From Brevibacillus antibioticus (GTDB taxonomy: Bacteria; Bacillota; Bacilli; Brevibacillales; Brevibacillaceae): a stretch of 64,000 nt of DNA. Location of the stretch: assembly GCF_005217615.1 (NCBI RefSeq), contig NZ_SZNK01000001.1, positions 763,501 through 827,500 of the forward strand. The letters run 5' to 3'. Shown piece after piece: positions 52,007 through 61,093 of the stretch. Position 1 is the first letter of the stretch; each line of letters begins with the position of its first letter. Below the pieces are notes generated by a model. That model did no database searches. It saw nothing but the letters and a program-made list of their open reading frames with translations, and was not told the DNA's origin. Both the position numbers and the translations under genes were made by a program.

Positions 52007-52438
52007 GTGTTCATGGGGGAATATCAGCACAGCATCGACGAAAAAGGCCGCCTGACGATCCCAGCCAAATTCCGTGAAGGGCTAGGCGCTTCCTTTGTTA
52101 TTACCCGCGGGCTGGACCAATGTTTGTTTGCTTATCCGCAAGATGAGTGGAAACAACTAGAGGAAAGACTCAAGTCTCTCCCCTTTACAAAAGCAGATGC
52201 TCGCGCATTTACACGATTTTTCTTTTCAGGTGCCACCGAATGCGAGTGGGACAAGCAGGGAAGGGTAAACATACCACCCAATTTACGTGAACATGCAGGT
52301 ATGCAAAAAGAATGTGTGATCATCGGGGTGTCAAACCGTGTAGAGGTATGGAGCAAGGAACGCTGGGAAGATTATTTTGCCCAGTCAGAAGGCTCTTTTG
52401 GAGAAATTGCCGAAAAACTGGTTGATTTTAATTTGTAG
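52007..52438 (+). CDS. mraZ: Transcriptional regulator MraZ
   Basis: A 143-residue protein of two SpoVT/AbrB-like domains that forms rings and represses its own operon. The start reads (M)[20 protein letters not shown] from GTG 52007, the standard family start and length; the second copy is [19 protein letters not shown] cores are present in both halves (DEKGR, DKQGR). AGGG/GGGGGACC provides the ribosome site. Upstream repeats fit autoregulation. Confidence 0.94.
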   Translation: MFMGEYQHSIDEKGRLTIPAKFREGLGASFVITRGLDQCLFAYPQDEWKQLEERLKSLPFTKADARAFTRFFFSGATECEWDKQGRVNIPPNLREHAGMQKECVIIGVSNRVEVWSKERWEDYFAQSEGSFGEIAEKLVDFNL

Positions 52439-52464
52439 CAGCGAGAAGAACAGGAGTGACGACA

Positions 52465-53400
52465 TTGTCGTTTCATCACGTAACGGTTTTGATGGAAGAG
52501 GCTGTCGCAGGGCTAAACATTCGTCCTGGAGGCATTTATGTAGACTGTACACTCGGTGGAGCTGGGCATAGCAGTTTGATTGCTTCCAAGCTGACGGAGG
52601 GCGGTCGCCTTATCGCCATCGATCAGGACGACTGGGCGCTGGATAATGCCCGCGAAAGACTCGCTTCCTATATGGATAGAGTCACGCTGGTAAAGAGCAA
52701 CTTTCGTCATATCAAAGACATTGTGAGAGATTTAGGCTTGGCTGGCGTAGACGGGATATTGTTTGACCTCGGGGTATCCTCTCCGCAATTGGACGAGGGA
52801 GAGCGCGGCTTCAGCTACAATGCCGATGCGCCTTTGGATATGAGAATGGACCAACAAGCGCCATTGTCCGCCTATGACATTATCAATGAGTGGGAAGAAG
52901 AAGAGATTGCCAAGATTATTTGGCTGTACGGAGAAGAGAAATTTTCCCGCCGTATTGCCCGACAAATCGTTCAACAACGAAAGAAGCAGCCGATCAAAAC
53001 AACAGGGGAACTCGTTGAGTTGATTAAGGAAGGAATTCCTGCCGCTGCACGCCGTACCGGACCCCATCCGGCGAAGCGTACCTTTCAGGCAATTCGGATC
53101 GCAGTCAATGATGAATTGGATGCATTCAAAGAGGCCGTCGTCGATGCTATTGAGGTTTTGAATCCAGAAGGTCGCGTAAGTGTCATCACGTTTCATTCAT
53201 TAGAGGACAGAATCTGCAAGCAAATTTATCAAGACTTTTCAAAAGGGTGCACGTGCCCACCAGCCTTTCCGATTTGCACATGCGGAAATAAAGCGGTAGT
53301 AAAAGTCATTACAAAGAAGCCGATTTTGCCATCAGAAGAAGAATTGGAAGCAAACAAGCGTGCACGATCAGCTAAACTACGGGTAGCGGAGAAGCAGTAG
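52465..53400 (+). CDS. rsmH: 16S rRNA m4C1402 methyltransferase RsmH (MraW)
   Basis: N4-methylates C1402 of 16S rRNA. About 311 residues from TTG 52465 (AGGAG 8 bases upstream), reading [14 protein letters not shown], the usual family start. SAM-binding [15 protein letters not shown] near 21-35, [13 protein letters not shown] with the family-typical insert after it, and the C-terminal VISFHSLED-type block ([13 protein letters not shown]). Second gene of the cluster, 26 bases after mraZ. Confidence 0.94.
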   Translation: MSFHHVTVLMEEAVAGLNIRPGGIYVDCTLGGAGHSSLIASKLTEGGRLIAIDQDDWALDNARERLASYMDRVTLVKSNFRHIKDIVRDLGLAGVDGILFDLGVSSPQLDEGERGFSYNADAPLDMRMDQQAPLSAYDIINEWEEEEIAKIIWLYGEEKFSRRIARQIVQQRKKQPIKTTGELVELIKEGIPAAARRTGPHPAKRTFQAIRIAVNDELDAFKEAVVDAIEVLNPEGRVSVITFHSLEDRICKQIYQDFSKGCTCPPAFPICTCGNKAVVKVITKKPILPSEEELEANKRARSAKLRVAEKQ

Positions 53401-53433
53401 ACCGGGAACGACGAGAAAGGGGAGGGAGAAGCG

Positions 53434-53847
53434 ATGAGTTATTACTACCGAGGAAATCTAGCTATGGAGTTGGAACAACAATCCCGCTCTGTAACGAAAA
53501 CAACAAAGCGCACGGTTCGAATCAAGCCAACGATTCCGACCGGAGAAAAATTGCTGTATCTCTTATTTATCTCGTTAACCGTCGTCGGCTTGGGTCTAGT
53601 GGGTGTCCGCTACTCGCAAATTTCCCAGTTGAATTACGAAATCCAGAGCACCAAACATGAAAACCGTGTGACGGCAGAAAAAAATGCAACGTTGAAATTG
53701 CAAATTGAGCAAATGACCAACCGGGATCGCCTGCAAAAAGAAGCAGAGAAGCAGGGGATGGTATACAATCCAGCAGCTGTACATACGATCGGAAAACCAG
53801 ATGTACAGGCGAGTTCTCTGCCACAAACACAAATCAAAAAACCTTAA
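53434..53847 (+). CDS. ftsL: Cell division protein FtsL
   Basis: A 137-residue bitopic membrane protein: basic cytoplasmic tail 1-40, one membrane helix about 42-62, then an external coiled coil (about 65-105) that pairs with DivIC, and a short loose end. It belongs to the divisome and helps activate PBP2B/FtsW. Sequence is poorly conserved in this family, so the call rests on topology plus position between rsmH and pbpB. ATG follows GGGGAGGGAG. Confidence 0.9.
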   Translation: MSYYYRGNLAMELEQQSRSVTKTTKRTVRIKPTIPTGEKLLYLLFISLTVVGLGLVGVRYSQISQLNYEIQSTKHENRVTAEKNATLKLQIEQMTNRDRLQKEAEKQGMVYNPAAVHTIGKPDVQASSLPQTQIKKP

Positions 53848-53951
53848 ATGTTACTGCTCGTTATGTGCGGTAACATTTTTTCTTAGCTGGGCCAGAGTCT
53901 GCTCCTGACTCGGCTAGGTTGCGTTCGTCTCCCCAACAGCCTTTGTTGGGG
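53846..53951 (+). promoter_or_regulatory. Three consecutive hairpins in the ftsL-pbpB spacer, the first a terminator
   Basis: Hairpin 1: AAATGTTAC (53846-53854)/GTAACATTT (53870-53878) followed by T-rich sequence, a rho-independent terminator form. Hairpin 2: GCC-A-GAGTC (53891-53899)/GACTCGGC (53907-53914). Hairpin 3: CCCCAACA (53931-53938)/TGTTGGGG (53944-53951), loop GCCTT. The 136-base spacer is thus mostly structured and may attenuate or process the transcript before pbpB. Confidence 0.65.
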
Positions 53952-53983
53952 GGGGCGGGCGATCTTTGATGCGACGGAGTTGA

Positions 53984-56455
53984 ATGGAGATGGAATGGAA
54001 ACGAAAAGTAAATTGGCGAATTCTCATAGTAGCCTTATGTACGATTTTGATTTTTTCGACGTTGAGCTTTCGAATCTACTGGCTTCAGACCGTCAAAGCT
54101 AGTGCTATCATGGAAACTGCAAAAATGCAATGGGACAGGCAACATGTTTTGAAACCAAAGCGTGGAGCGATCTATGATCGAAATGGAGAGATTTTGGCGT
54201 ATGATGGTAAGGCATACACGGTAAATGCAAGGCTGAAGCCACTTGATACGAGAGACGAAGATGTGGTGAAAGACCCTTACTACACAGCGAATATGCTGGC
54301 TCCTATTTTGAATGCGCCTGTTCAAGAATTGGTAAGTAATTTGACCAAGCCGAATAAAGTGGTGGAATTGGGACGCTACGGGCTAAAGATCAGCGAAGCG
54401 CAAAGGGACCGAATTCTGAGTTTGCAATACCCGACACTGCCAAGTGGTGAGAAGCTCAAAAAGAATCAGCTCCCAGGGATCTATTTGACTGAAACGACTC
54501 GCCGGGTTTATCCGAATAACGCCTTCGCTTCCCATGTAATCGGTTATATTGATTTGTATGATGAACCGAAAATGGGAATTGAGCTGCAAAAGAACAAAGA
54601 ATTGGCTGGACAAAAGGGACATATTGCCTATCAAAAGGATCGTGCTGGCTACCAACTCCCAGACGGAGAAGGGGAGTATACTCCGGCAAAAGACGGCTCA
54701 GATGTATATCTCACCATTGATCGTCAGATACAGGATTATGTAGAACAAGCACTTGATAATGTGGAGAAGCAGTACAAGCCACAGGGCATGACGGTGATTG
54801 TAGCTGATCCGCAAAGCGGTGAGATTCTGGCTATGGGCAACCGCTCGCAGTTTAATCCAAATACATACTACAATGGGATTGAGAATTACAATAACCATGC
54901 TGTTACCACGATGTTTGAGCCGGGCTCTACGTTTAAGATTATTACGCTTGCGGCGGCGATTGAAGAAAAAATGTTTAATCAGAATGAAACCTATCAATCA
55001 GGTGCTTACACGATCAAAGGGCAGATTCCGATTCGTGACCACAACAATGGTCGCGGTTGGGGAACCATCACTTTTTTGGAAGGGGTTCAACGATCCAGTA
55101 ACGTTTTGTTCGCTAAGTTGGGGTATGAACGGTTGAAGCTGGAGGGCCTGAAAAAATACTTCGAAAAATTCGGGATAGGGCATTTAACCAACATTGAGCT
55201 ACCGTATGAAAAAAGAGGGAATCTGAACAACATTTATAAACCAAGATCTCCGCGTGACTGGGCTGCAACTACCTTTGGACAAGCCGCGACAGTCACGGCG
55301 ATTCAGCAGGTGGCGGCTGTAGGGGCAATCGCGAACGGTGGAGAGCTATTGAAGCCGCAAATTGTAAAAGAACTGCGTGATCCCCATACGGGGGCAGTCG
55401 TAGAGCGGACGCAGCGTGAAGTTAGGAATCGAGTAGTAAGTGAAGCCACAGCGAAACAAACACGTGATATTTTGGAAACGGTTATTACAGCGGAAGCGGG
55501 TACGGGTAAAGCATACAAAATTGACGGCTACCATGTTGCAGGAAAAACCGGAACAGCCCAGAAGTATGAGCGAGGAAAAATTCTGGAGGGACGCTACGTC
55601 GCTTCCTTCATCGGTTTCGCGCCAAAAGACAATCCGAAGCTGTTAGTTTACGTCGTCATTGATGATCCGCAAACAGATGCGGGGTATGCGTCTTGGGGTA
55701 AAATGATGCTCGCTCCTATGTTTACATCCATTATGGAACGCAGCCTGCAATATTTGCAGCAGCAGCCTGACCTGTCGGCAGTCAAGAATAAACAGAATGA
55801 AAAGGCTTCGTCGAAAAAAGAAGCGCAGGCAACGCTGGCATCCTCACCAGCTACATCGAAGACATTGCCTAAGTTTGAAGGGATGTCCACAACAGCCGCG
55901 CAATTGCGGGCAAAACAGGACAATTTGACGGTCACGGTAGCCGGAACAGGTACAAAAATCGTCAAACAGTATCCGGAAGCCTATGATCAGGTCGTTCCAG
56001 GTGAACAGATCATCCTTGTAACGGACAGGGTAAAAGGAACGAAAATGCCTGATTTCAAAGGAAAATCATTGCGGGATGTCATGGAGTTCAGCTCACTGAT
56101 CAATCTCGAAATGAAGTCGACTGGAACTGGCTTCGTCATCCAGCAAAGTATTCCTCCAGGAACGGTGATCCAGGGCACAGAGCTGCTTCAGGTAACGCTG
56201 CAATCCGTGTCGGAACCATCTGTACCGACTACCCCTCTTCCTGGTCAGGAGGGCAGCACAGTGCCTGCTACAACCACGCCAAACAATCCGGGAGCGAATC
56301 CTACTACAAATCCGACAGGAGGAAATAATCAGGCTCCGCCATCTTCCACTCAGCAAACTGGGCAAGGTGGGGCAGCGCAGCCGCCAGCATCTGGACAGGC
56401 GCCTCCTCCTGGCAAACCCGGAGACCAATCAACACAAACGCCGACAACTCCATAG
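53984..56455 (+). CDS. pbpB: Penicillin-binding protein 2B (class B transpeptidase) with PASTA domains
   Basis: Septal transpeptidase of the divisome. 823 residues, about 100 longer than B. subtilis PBP2B. N-terminal membrane helix about 12-34; dimerisation domain to about 230; transpeptidase with STFK at 315-318, SSN at 371-373 and KTGT at 521-524; two PASTA domains (about 625-685 and 690-745); then an unusual Pro/Thr/Gln/Gly-rich tail from about 748 to the end. ATG 53984 (or 53990). Being first of the pbpB-spoVD pair it takes the division role. Confidence 0.92.
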   Translation: MEMEWKRKVNWRILIVALCTILIFSTLSFRIYWLQTVKASAIMETAKMQWDRQHVLKPKRGAIYDRNGEILAYDGKAYTVNARLKPLDTRDEDVVKDPYYTANMLAPILNAPVQELVSNLTKPNKVVELGRYGLKISEAQRDRILSLQYPTLPSGEKLKKNQLPGIYLTETTRRVYPNNAFASHVIGYIDLYDEPKMGIELQKNKELAGQKGHIAYQKDRAGYQLPDGEGEYTPAKDGSDVYLTIDRQIQDYVEQALDNVEKQYKPQGMTVIVADPQSGEILAMGNRSQFNPNTYYNGIENYNNHAVTTMFEPGSTFKIITLAAAIEEKMFNQNETYQSGAYTIKGQIPIRDHNNGRGWGTITFLEGVQRSSNVLFAKLGYERLKLEGLKKYFEKFGIGHLTNIELPYEKRGNLNNIYKPRSPRDWAATTFGQAATVTAIQQVAAVGAIANGGELLKPQIVKELRDPHTGAVVERTQREVRNRVVSEATAKQTRDILETVITAEAGTGKAYKIDGYHVAGKTGTAQKYERGKILEGRYVASFIGFAPKDNPKLLVYVVIDDPQTDAGYASWGKMMLAPMFTSIMERSLQYLQQQPDLSAVKNKQNEKASSKKEAQATLASSPATSKTLPKFEGMSTTAAQLRAKQDNLTVTVAGTGTKIVKQYPEAYDQVVPGEQIILVTDRVKGTKMPDFKGKSLRDVMEFSSLINLEMKSTGTGFVIQQSIPPGTVIQGTELLQVTLQSVSEPSVPTTPLPGQEGSTVPATTTPNNPGANPTTNPTGGNNQAPPSSTQQTGQGGAAQPPASGQAPPPGKPGDQSTQTPTTP

Positions 56456-56463
56456 TTCTAACT

Positions 56464-56515
56464 AGTCCCCCCTGCGAATAAGGTTAAGAAGAGACAACCT
56501 ATTTGAGGGGGGACT
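56464..56515 (+). promoter_or_regulatory. Hairpin that sequesters the spoVD ribosome site
   Basis: AGTCCCCCC (56464-56472) pairs perfectly with GGGGGGACT (56507-56515), which contains the ribosome site GAGGGGGG. A second stem AGGTT (56481-56485)/AACCT (56496-56500) lies inside. As drawn, spoVD translation is blocked unless the stem opens. Confidence 0.65.
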
Positions 56516-56519
56516 CGCT

Positions 56520-58448
56520 TTGCGGGTATCCAATGCAACTGTACGCCGTCGCATTTTCATCATCTTGATTGTAGGGGTCGTTTTGTATTCGGCGCTTGTC
56601 ACCCGATTGGGTTATGTTCAATTGATAGAAGGACCGAGACTCTCGCAAATGTCAGATGAACTGCTCAAGCGGGAAATTAAATTTTACCCCAATCGCGGTC
56701 GTATTCTAGACAGAAGTGGCAATGAGCTCGTGACGAATATGACTGTACCCACTCTTGTATCGGTAGGGGCGCAAATCAAAGACCCGAAAGAAACAGCGAG
56801 ACAGCTCGCCATCATTTTGGAGCAAAAAGAAGAAGATGTATTTCGTGCCATTACGAAAAAAGAAATGAGTAACAACCAGATTCCAGGTGGAAGAAAACTG
56901 ACTGTTGAAAAGGCGAGAAAAATACAAGAATTGAATTTGCCAGGGATATACTTGGCAGGGGATACGAAGCGTTTTTACCCGAACGGAACGATGGCAGCCC
57001 ATATACTTGGTTTCACAGGCAATTACAATCAAGGGTTGACAGGTCTTGAAAAAATTTATGATTCCTTCTTGATGGGGACCGAGGGGCATATTTCATTTCC
57101 GTCAGATGCCAAAGGACGCGTACTGCCAGGCGGAACCGAAGACTACGTAGCACCTGTGAATGGGATGGACATGTATTTAACACTCGACAGTACCGTCCAA
57201 TCGTTTATCGAACGTGAGCTGGATCAGGCAGTGGTCGCTTATCAGCCTGATGATGTACTGGCGATCGCCATGAATCCAAAGACAGGTGAAATATTGGGTA
57301 TGGGAAGTCGCCCGACTTTTCAACCGGATGAGTACAGGGACTATCCCTCAGAGGTGTACAATAGAAATCTCCCTATCTGGAAAACATACGAGCCTGGTTC
57401 TACATTCAAGATTGTGACACTGGCCGCTGCTTTAAACGAAGGGGTCATCAATCTGAACGAGGGCTTTTACGATCCGGGATTCATTAATGTGGCAGGTAAG
57501 CGATTGCGATGCTGGAAGCGGCAGGGGCATGGACAGGAAACGATGCTGGAAGTGGTAGAGAATTCTTGTAACCCTGGCTTCGTTACGATGGGCCAACGAC
57601 TGCAAAAAGAACGACTATTTGACTACATCAAAAAGTTTGGCTTCGGAAAAAAGACAGGGATCGATTTGATTGGCGAAGAAAACGGGCTGTTATTCAATTT
57701 GAATAAAGTAGGACCAGTAGAGCTGGGTACGACTTCTTTCGGTCAAGGGGTATCGGTAACGCCGATTCAACAAATGGCTGCCGTCTCAGCCGCGATCAAT
57801 GGGGGCAAACTTATGAAGCCGTTTGTCGCCAAAGAATGGCGGGATAGTGTAACACACGATGTCGTAGCGAGGACCTTGCCGACAGAAGTTAGACAGGTGA
57901 TAACGGAGGAGACTTCTGCCAAAGTTCGGCATGCGCTGGAAAGTGTAGTCGCTCAAGGAACAGGTAATAAGGCATATATTGAAGGGTATCGGGTAGGAGG
58001 AAAGACGGGAACCGCGCAAAAAGTAAAAAATGGCCGTTACGTCGATGGGGAATACATCGTGTCGTTTATCGGCTTTGCGCCGGCTGATGATCCGCAGATC
58101 GTCGTCTATTTCGCAGTAGACAATCCGAAAGCACTAGCGTTTGGTGGATTGATTGCCGCGCCGAGTGTAAAAAGTATCATGGAATCCTCTCTTCAACATT
58201 TGAATATACCCAAACGAAAAGATGGCATCCCCAAGGAAATTAACAAAGCACTTGGAGAAAGGGCGCCAATCGAAGTGCCGAACATGGTCGGACAATCCAT
58301 GAGAGACGTAGTGACAACGTATGATACTCTGCCGCTCGTCGTTTCAGGTAAAGGTCAGTACGTCATCCAGCAGTCCCCTGCACCCGGAGTAAAAATTGAT
58401 GAGGGCGGAAAAATTCGCATATACCTTGGTGACAAATCGACCAATTAG
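56520..58448 (+). CDS. spoVD: Sporulation-specific penicillin-binding protein SpoVD
   Basis: Class B transpeptidase for spore cortex peptidoglycan, acting with SpoVE at the outer forespore membrane. 642 residues, as in B. subtilis. Membrane helix about 11-30; STFK at 294-297, SCN at 349-351, KTGT near 493; one C-terminal PASTA domain (about 583-640). Cysteines near the active site (C331, C350) match the pair whose disulfide is broken by StoA in B. subtilis SpoVD. TTG start, 7 bases from GAGGGGGG, within a hairpin. Confidence 0.92.
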   Translation: MRVSNATVRRRIFIILIVGVVLYSALVTRLGYVQLIEGPRLSQMSDELLKREIKFYPNRGRILDRSGNELVTNMTVPTLVSVGAQIKDPKETARQLAIILEQKEEDVFRAITKKEMSNNQIPGGRKLTVEKARKIQELNLPGIYLAGDTKRFYPNGTMAAHILGFTGNYNQGLTGLEKIYDSFLMGTEGHISFPSDAKGRVLPGGTEDYVAPVNGMDMYLTLDSTVQSFIERELDQAVVAYQPDDVLAIAMNPKTGEILGMGSRPTFQPDEYRDYPSEVYNRNLPIWKTYEPGSTFKIVTLAAALNEGVINLNEGFYDPGFINVAGKRLRCWKRQGHGQETMLEVVENSCNPGFVTMGQRLQKERLFDYIKKFGFGKKTGIDLIGEENGLLFNLNKVGPVELGTTSFGQGVSVTPIQQMAAVSAAINGGKLMKPFVAKEWRDSVTHDVVARTLPTEVRQVITEETSAKVRHALESVVAQGTGNKAYIEGYRVGGKTGTAQKVKNGRYVDGEYIVSFIGFAPADDPQIVVYFAVDNPKALAFGGLIAAPSVKSIMESSLQHLNIPKRKDGIPKEINKALGERAPIEVPNMVGQSMRDVVTTYDTLPLVVSGKGQYVIQQSPAPGVKIDEGGKIRIYLGDKSTN

Positions 58449-58600
58449 CTATAAAATGAGATTTCGAAGGCGGAGGGGAGTAGGCTTGTCTACGTTCGCT
58501 CTGCCTTTGTTCGTCAAGACTGCGCCTAAATGATCGGCGTAGCCAAGTACAAATGTTCAAATTTCTGTCTATACTAGTTGGAGAATGGGGTGCCTGTTTC

Positions 58601-60079
58601 ATGTTTCTACGGGATCTGCTCATGCCTTTGTTGCCAGTAACGGTTTCGGGGGATGACAGCATGGAGATTACGGGTTTGACAGCAGACTCGCGCCAGGTAA
58701 AGCCCGGCTACTTGTTTGTCTGTCTGACTGGATATACCGTGGATGGACATACGTTCGCGGCCCAGGCAGTGAAGGATGGTGCCGTTGCCGTGTTATCCGA
58801 ACAAGATCTGGACGTGCCAGCGACTATTGTCAAAGTACCGGATACCCGGCGGGCAATGGCTATGCTGGCTGATCGTATTTTCGGATCTCCTACGAAAGAA
58901 GTAAAAGTCATTGGCGTAACGGGGACAAATGGCAAGACGACCACTACGCATCTGATCGACAAAATTTTGTGCGATCAAAGTAAGCAAACAGGCTTAATCG
59001 GAACGATCCATATGAGAATTGGAGACGTAACGGAGGAAGTCAAAAATACGACTCCAGATGCCATAGATTTGCAAAGAAGCTTTCGTCGCATGTGCGATGT
59101 AAACACAGACTATGCGATTATTGAGGTTTCCTCTCATGCACTGGAGTTGGGAAGAGTCCGCGGTTGCGAAATCCATACAGCGGTTTTTACCAACCTGACC
59201 CAGGATCACCTCGACTATCATAAAACGATGGAAAACTATCGCTACGCCAAATCATTGTTGTTTTCCCAGCTGGGCAACGGCTATGACACAGACCGTCTAA
59301 AAACGGCTGTACTGAATGCGGATGATGAGGCGTCCGAATTATATGCCACCGTTACACCTGCGCGAGTCATTACTTACGGCATCGATCAACCAGCAGATGT
59401 AAGGGCAAAACAAATCGAAATCACAAGTAAAGGAACTTCTTTTACAGTCGAAAGCTTCGCTGGCAGTGCGCGTCTGAACTTGAAGCTGATGGGAAAGTTC
59501 AATGTGTATAACGCTTTGGCAGCCATCGCGGTTACACTGGCAGAAGGTATTCCGCTAGGAGAGATCAAAGCGAGCCTGGAACAGGTAGCGGGTGTAAATG
59601 GGCGATTTGAAGCAGTAGATGCTGGTCAGCCGTTTGCGGTGCTCGTCGACTACTCTCACACGCCAGACAGCTTGGAAAATGCATTGATGACTGTCAAGGA
59701 ATTTGCCCGTGGCAACGTATTTTGCATTGTTGGCTGCGGAGGCGACAGGGATCGAACCAAACGCCCGATCATGGCGCAAATTGCAACGAAATATGCTGAT
59801 CTGACCGTCTTAACATCAGATAATCCGCGCTCGGAGGAGCCGCAGGCGATTCTCGATGACATGCTCGCTGGCTTGTCGGAAGTGGCACCTGATCGTTATA
59901 CGGCACTGACAGACCGACGCGAAGCAATTGCCCATGCAGTATCGCTTGCAAAGCCGGACGATGTGATCTTGATCGCCGGAAAAGGACACGAAACGTATCA
60001 AATTATAAAAGACCAGGTGTTGCCCTTCGATGACCGCGAAGTTGCGCGCGAAGCGATTGCCCGGTACAACCAAGAATAG
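58601..60079 (+). CDS. murE: UDP-MurNAc-tripeptide synthetase MurE (meso-diaminopimelate-adding)
   Basis: Adds meso-diaminopimelate to UDP-MurNAc-L-Ala-D-Glu. About 492 residues; ATP loop GVTGTNGKTTTT near 109-120, TPDAIDLQ, EVSSHAL, and the DNPRSEEP motif near 408 that marks diaminopimelate rather than lysine specificity. This fits dapL in the same window. ATG 58601 begins MFLRDLLMPLLP, the family start; 58553 would add a non-homologous extension. The spacer before it is structured (58465-58509). Confidence 0.92.
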   Translation: MFLRDLLMPLLPVTVSGDDSMEITGLTADSRQVKPGYLFVCLTGYTVDGHTFAAQAVKDGAVAVLSEQDLDVPATIVKVPDTRRAMAMLADRIFGSPTKEVKVIGVTGTNGKTTTTHLIDKILCDQSKQTGLIGTIHMRIGDVTEEVKNTTPDAIDLQRSFRRMCDVNTDYAIIEVSSHALELGRVRGCEIHTAVFTNLTQDHLDYHKTMENYRYAKSLLFSQLGNGYDTDRLKTAVLNADDEASELYATVTPARVITYGIDQPADVRAKQIEITSKGTSFTVESFAGSARLNLKLMGKFNVYNALAAIAVTLAEGIPLGEIKASLEQVAGVNGRFEAVDAGQPFAVLVDYSHTPDSLENALMTVKEFARGNVFCIVGCGGDRDRTKRPIMAQIATKYADLTVLTSDNPRSEEPQAILDDMLAGLSEVAPDRYTALTDRREAIAHAVSLAKPDDVILIAGKGHETYQIIKDQVLPFDDREVAREAIARYNQE

Positions 60080-60121
60080 AACAGATGCCACACACTGCAT
60101 CGAAAGAAAGGAGGCTCGGGC

Positions 60122-61093
60122 ATGTTCGTTGACAACGTCCTAATCGTCACGATCGTCGCTTCGTTTCTCATCGCCGTACTCATTGGCCCATTGTTTATTC
60201 CCTTCCTTCGCCGCCTGAAATTTGGGCAGGCAATTCGTGAAGAAGGGCCGCAATCCCACTATAAGAAGGCTGGAACTCCCACCATGGGAGGCACCATCAT
60301 TCTTTTGGCACTCATATTTACCGTGCTGAAGTTTGCTAATGCTAAAATGGAAATTTACTTCCTGTTATTGGTGACTCTCGGATACGGTCTAATCGGGTTT
60401 TTGGATGATTTCATCAAAATCAAGAAAAAACGCAATCTCGGGTTGACCGCCAAACAGAAGTTTGCTGGTCAGATTGTCTTGGCAATCGGCGCTTATATTT
60501 TGCTGCTCATGATGGGGCATGACACGTCCATTCATCTGCCAGGTACACCGTGGAAGCTGGAGCTCGGCTATTTCTACTTCCCATTCCTGTTGTTCCTCTT
60601 GGTAGGTACAACGAATGCCGTTAACATCACAGATGGAGTAGATGGACTATTGGCAGGGACGGGAGCAATTGCTTTTGGTGCTTATGCCATCATCGCATGG
60701 TTTAGTCAAGATTATGATACCGCTATTTTTAGTGCGGCTGTTGTAGGTGCGCTACTTGGCTTCCTCGTCTTCAATGCACATCCGGCACGTGTGTTCATGG
60801 GTGATACCGGTTCACTCGGACTTGGTGGAGCGCTGGCGGGAATTGCAATCATGACCAAGACCGAATTGCTCTTGGCTATTATCGGTGGGGTATTTGTTGT
60901 CGAGACGCTCTCTGTTATTATGCAGGTAGTCTCCTTTAAGACACGTGGAAAGCGTATTTTCCGTATGAGCCCCCTGCATCATCATTTTGAATTAACAGGC
61001 TGGTCAGAGTGGCGCGTGGTTGTCACGTTCTGGCTCGTTGGTATGTTCTTTGCTGGATTGGGTGTATACCTTGAGGTGGTGACAATCAGATGA
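60122..61093 (+). CDS. mraY: Phospho-MurNAc-pentapeptide translocase MraY
   Basis: Integral membrane enzyme that moves phospho-MurNAc-pentapeptide onto undecaprenyl phosphate to make lipid I. 323 residues with about ten membrane helices. Catalytic motifs: [16 protein letters not shown] near 97-112, [13 protein letters not shown] near 160-172, [11 protein letters not shown] near 226-236, and the PLHHHFE loop near 280-286. ATG follows AAAGGAGGCTCGGGC. Directly after murE, with no murF, as in B. subtilis. Confidence 0.95.
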   Translation: MFVDNVLIVTIVASFLIAVLIGPLFIPFLRRLKFGQAIREEGPQSHYKKAGTPTMGGTIILLALIFTVLKFANAKMEIYFLLLVTLGYGLIGFLDDFIKIKKKRNLGLTAKQKFAGQIVLAIGAYILLLMMGHDTSIHLPGTPWKLELGYFYFPFLLFLLVGTTNAVNITDGVDGLLAGTGAIAFGAYAIIAWFSQDYDTAIFSAAVVGALLGFLVFNAHPARVFMGDTGSLGLGGALAGIAIMTKTELLLAIIGGVFVVETLSVIMQVVSFKTRGKRIFRMSPLHHHFELTGWSEWRVVVTFWLVGMFFAGLGVYLEVVTIR

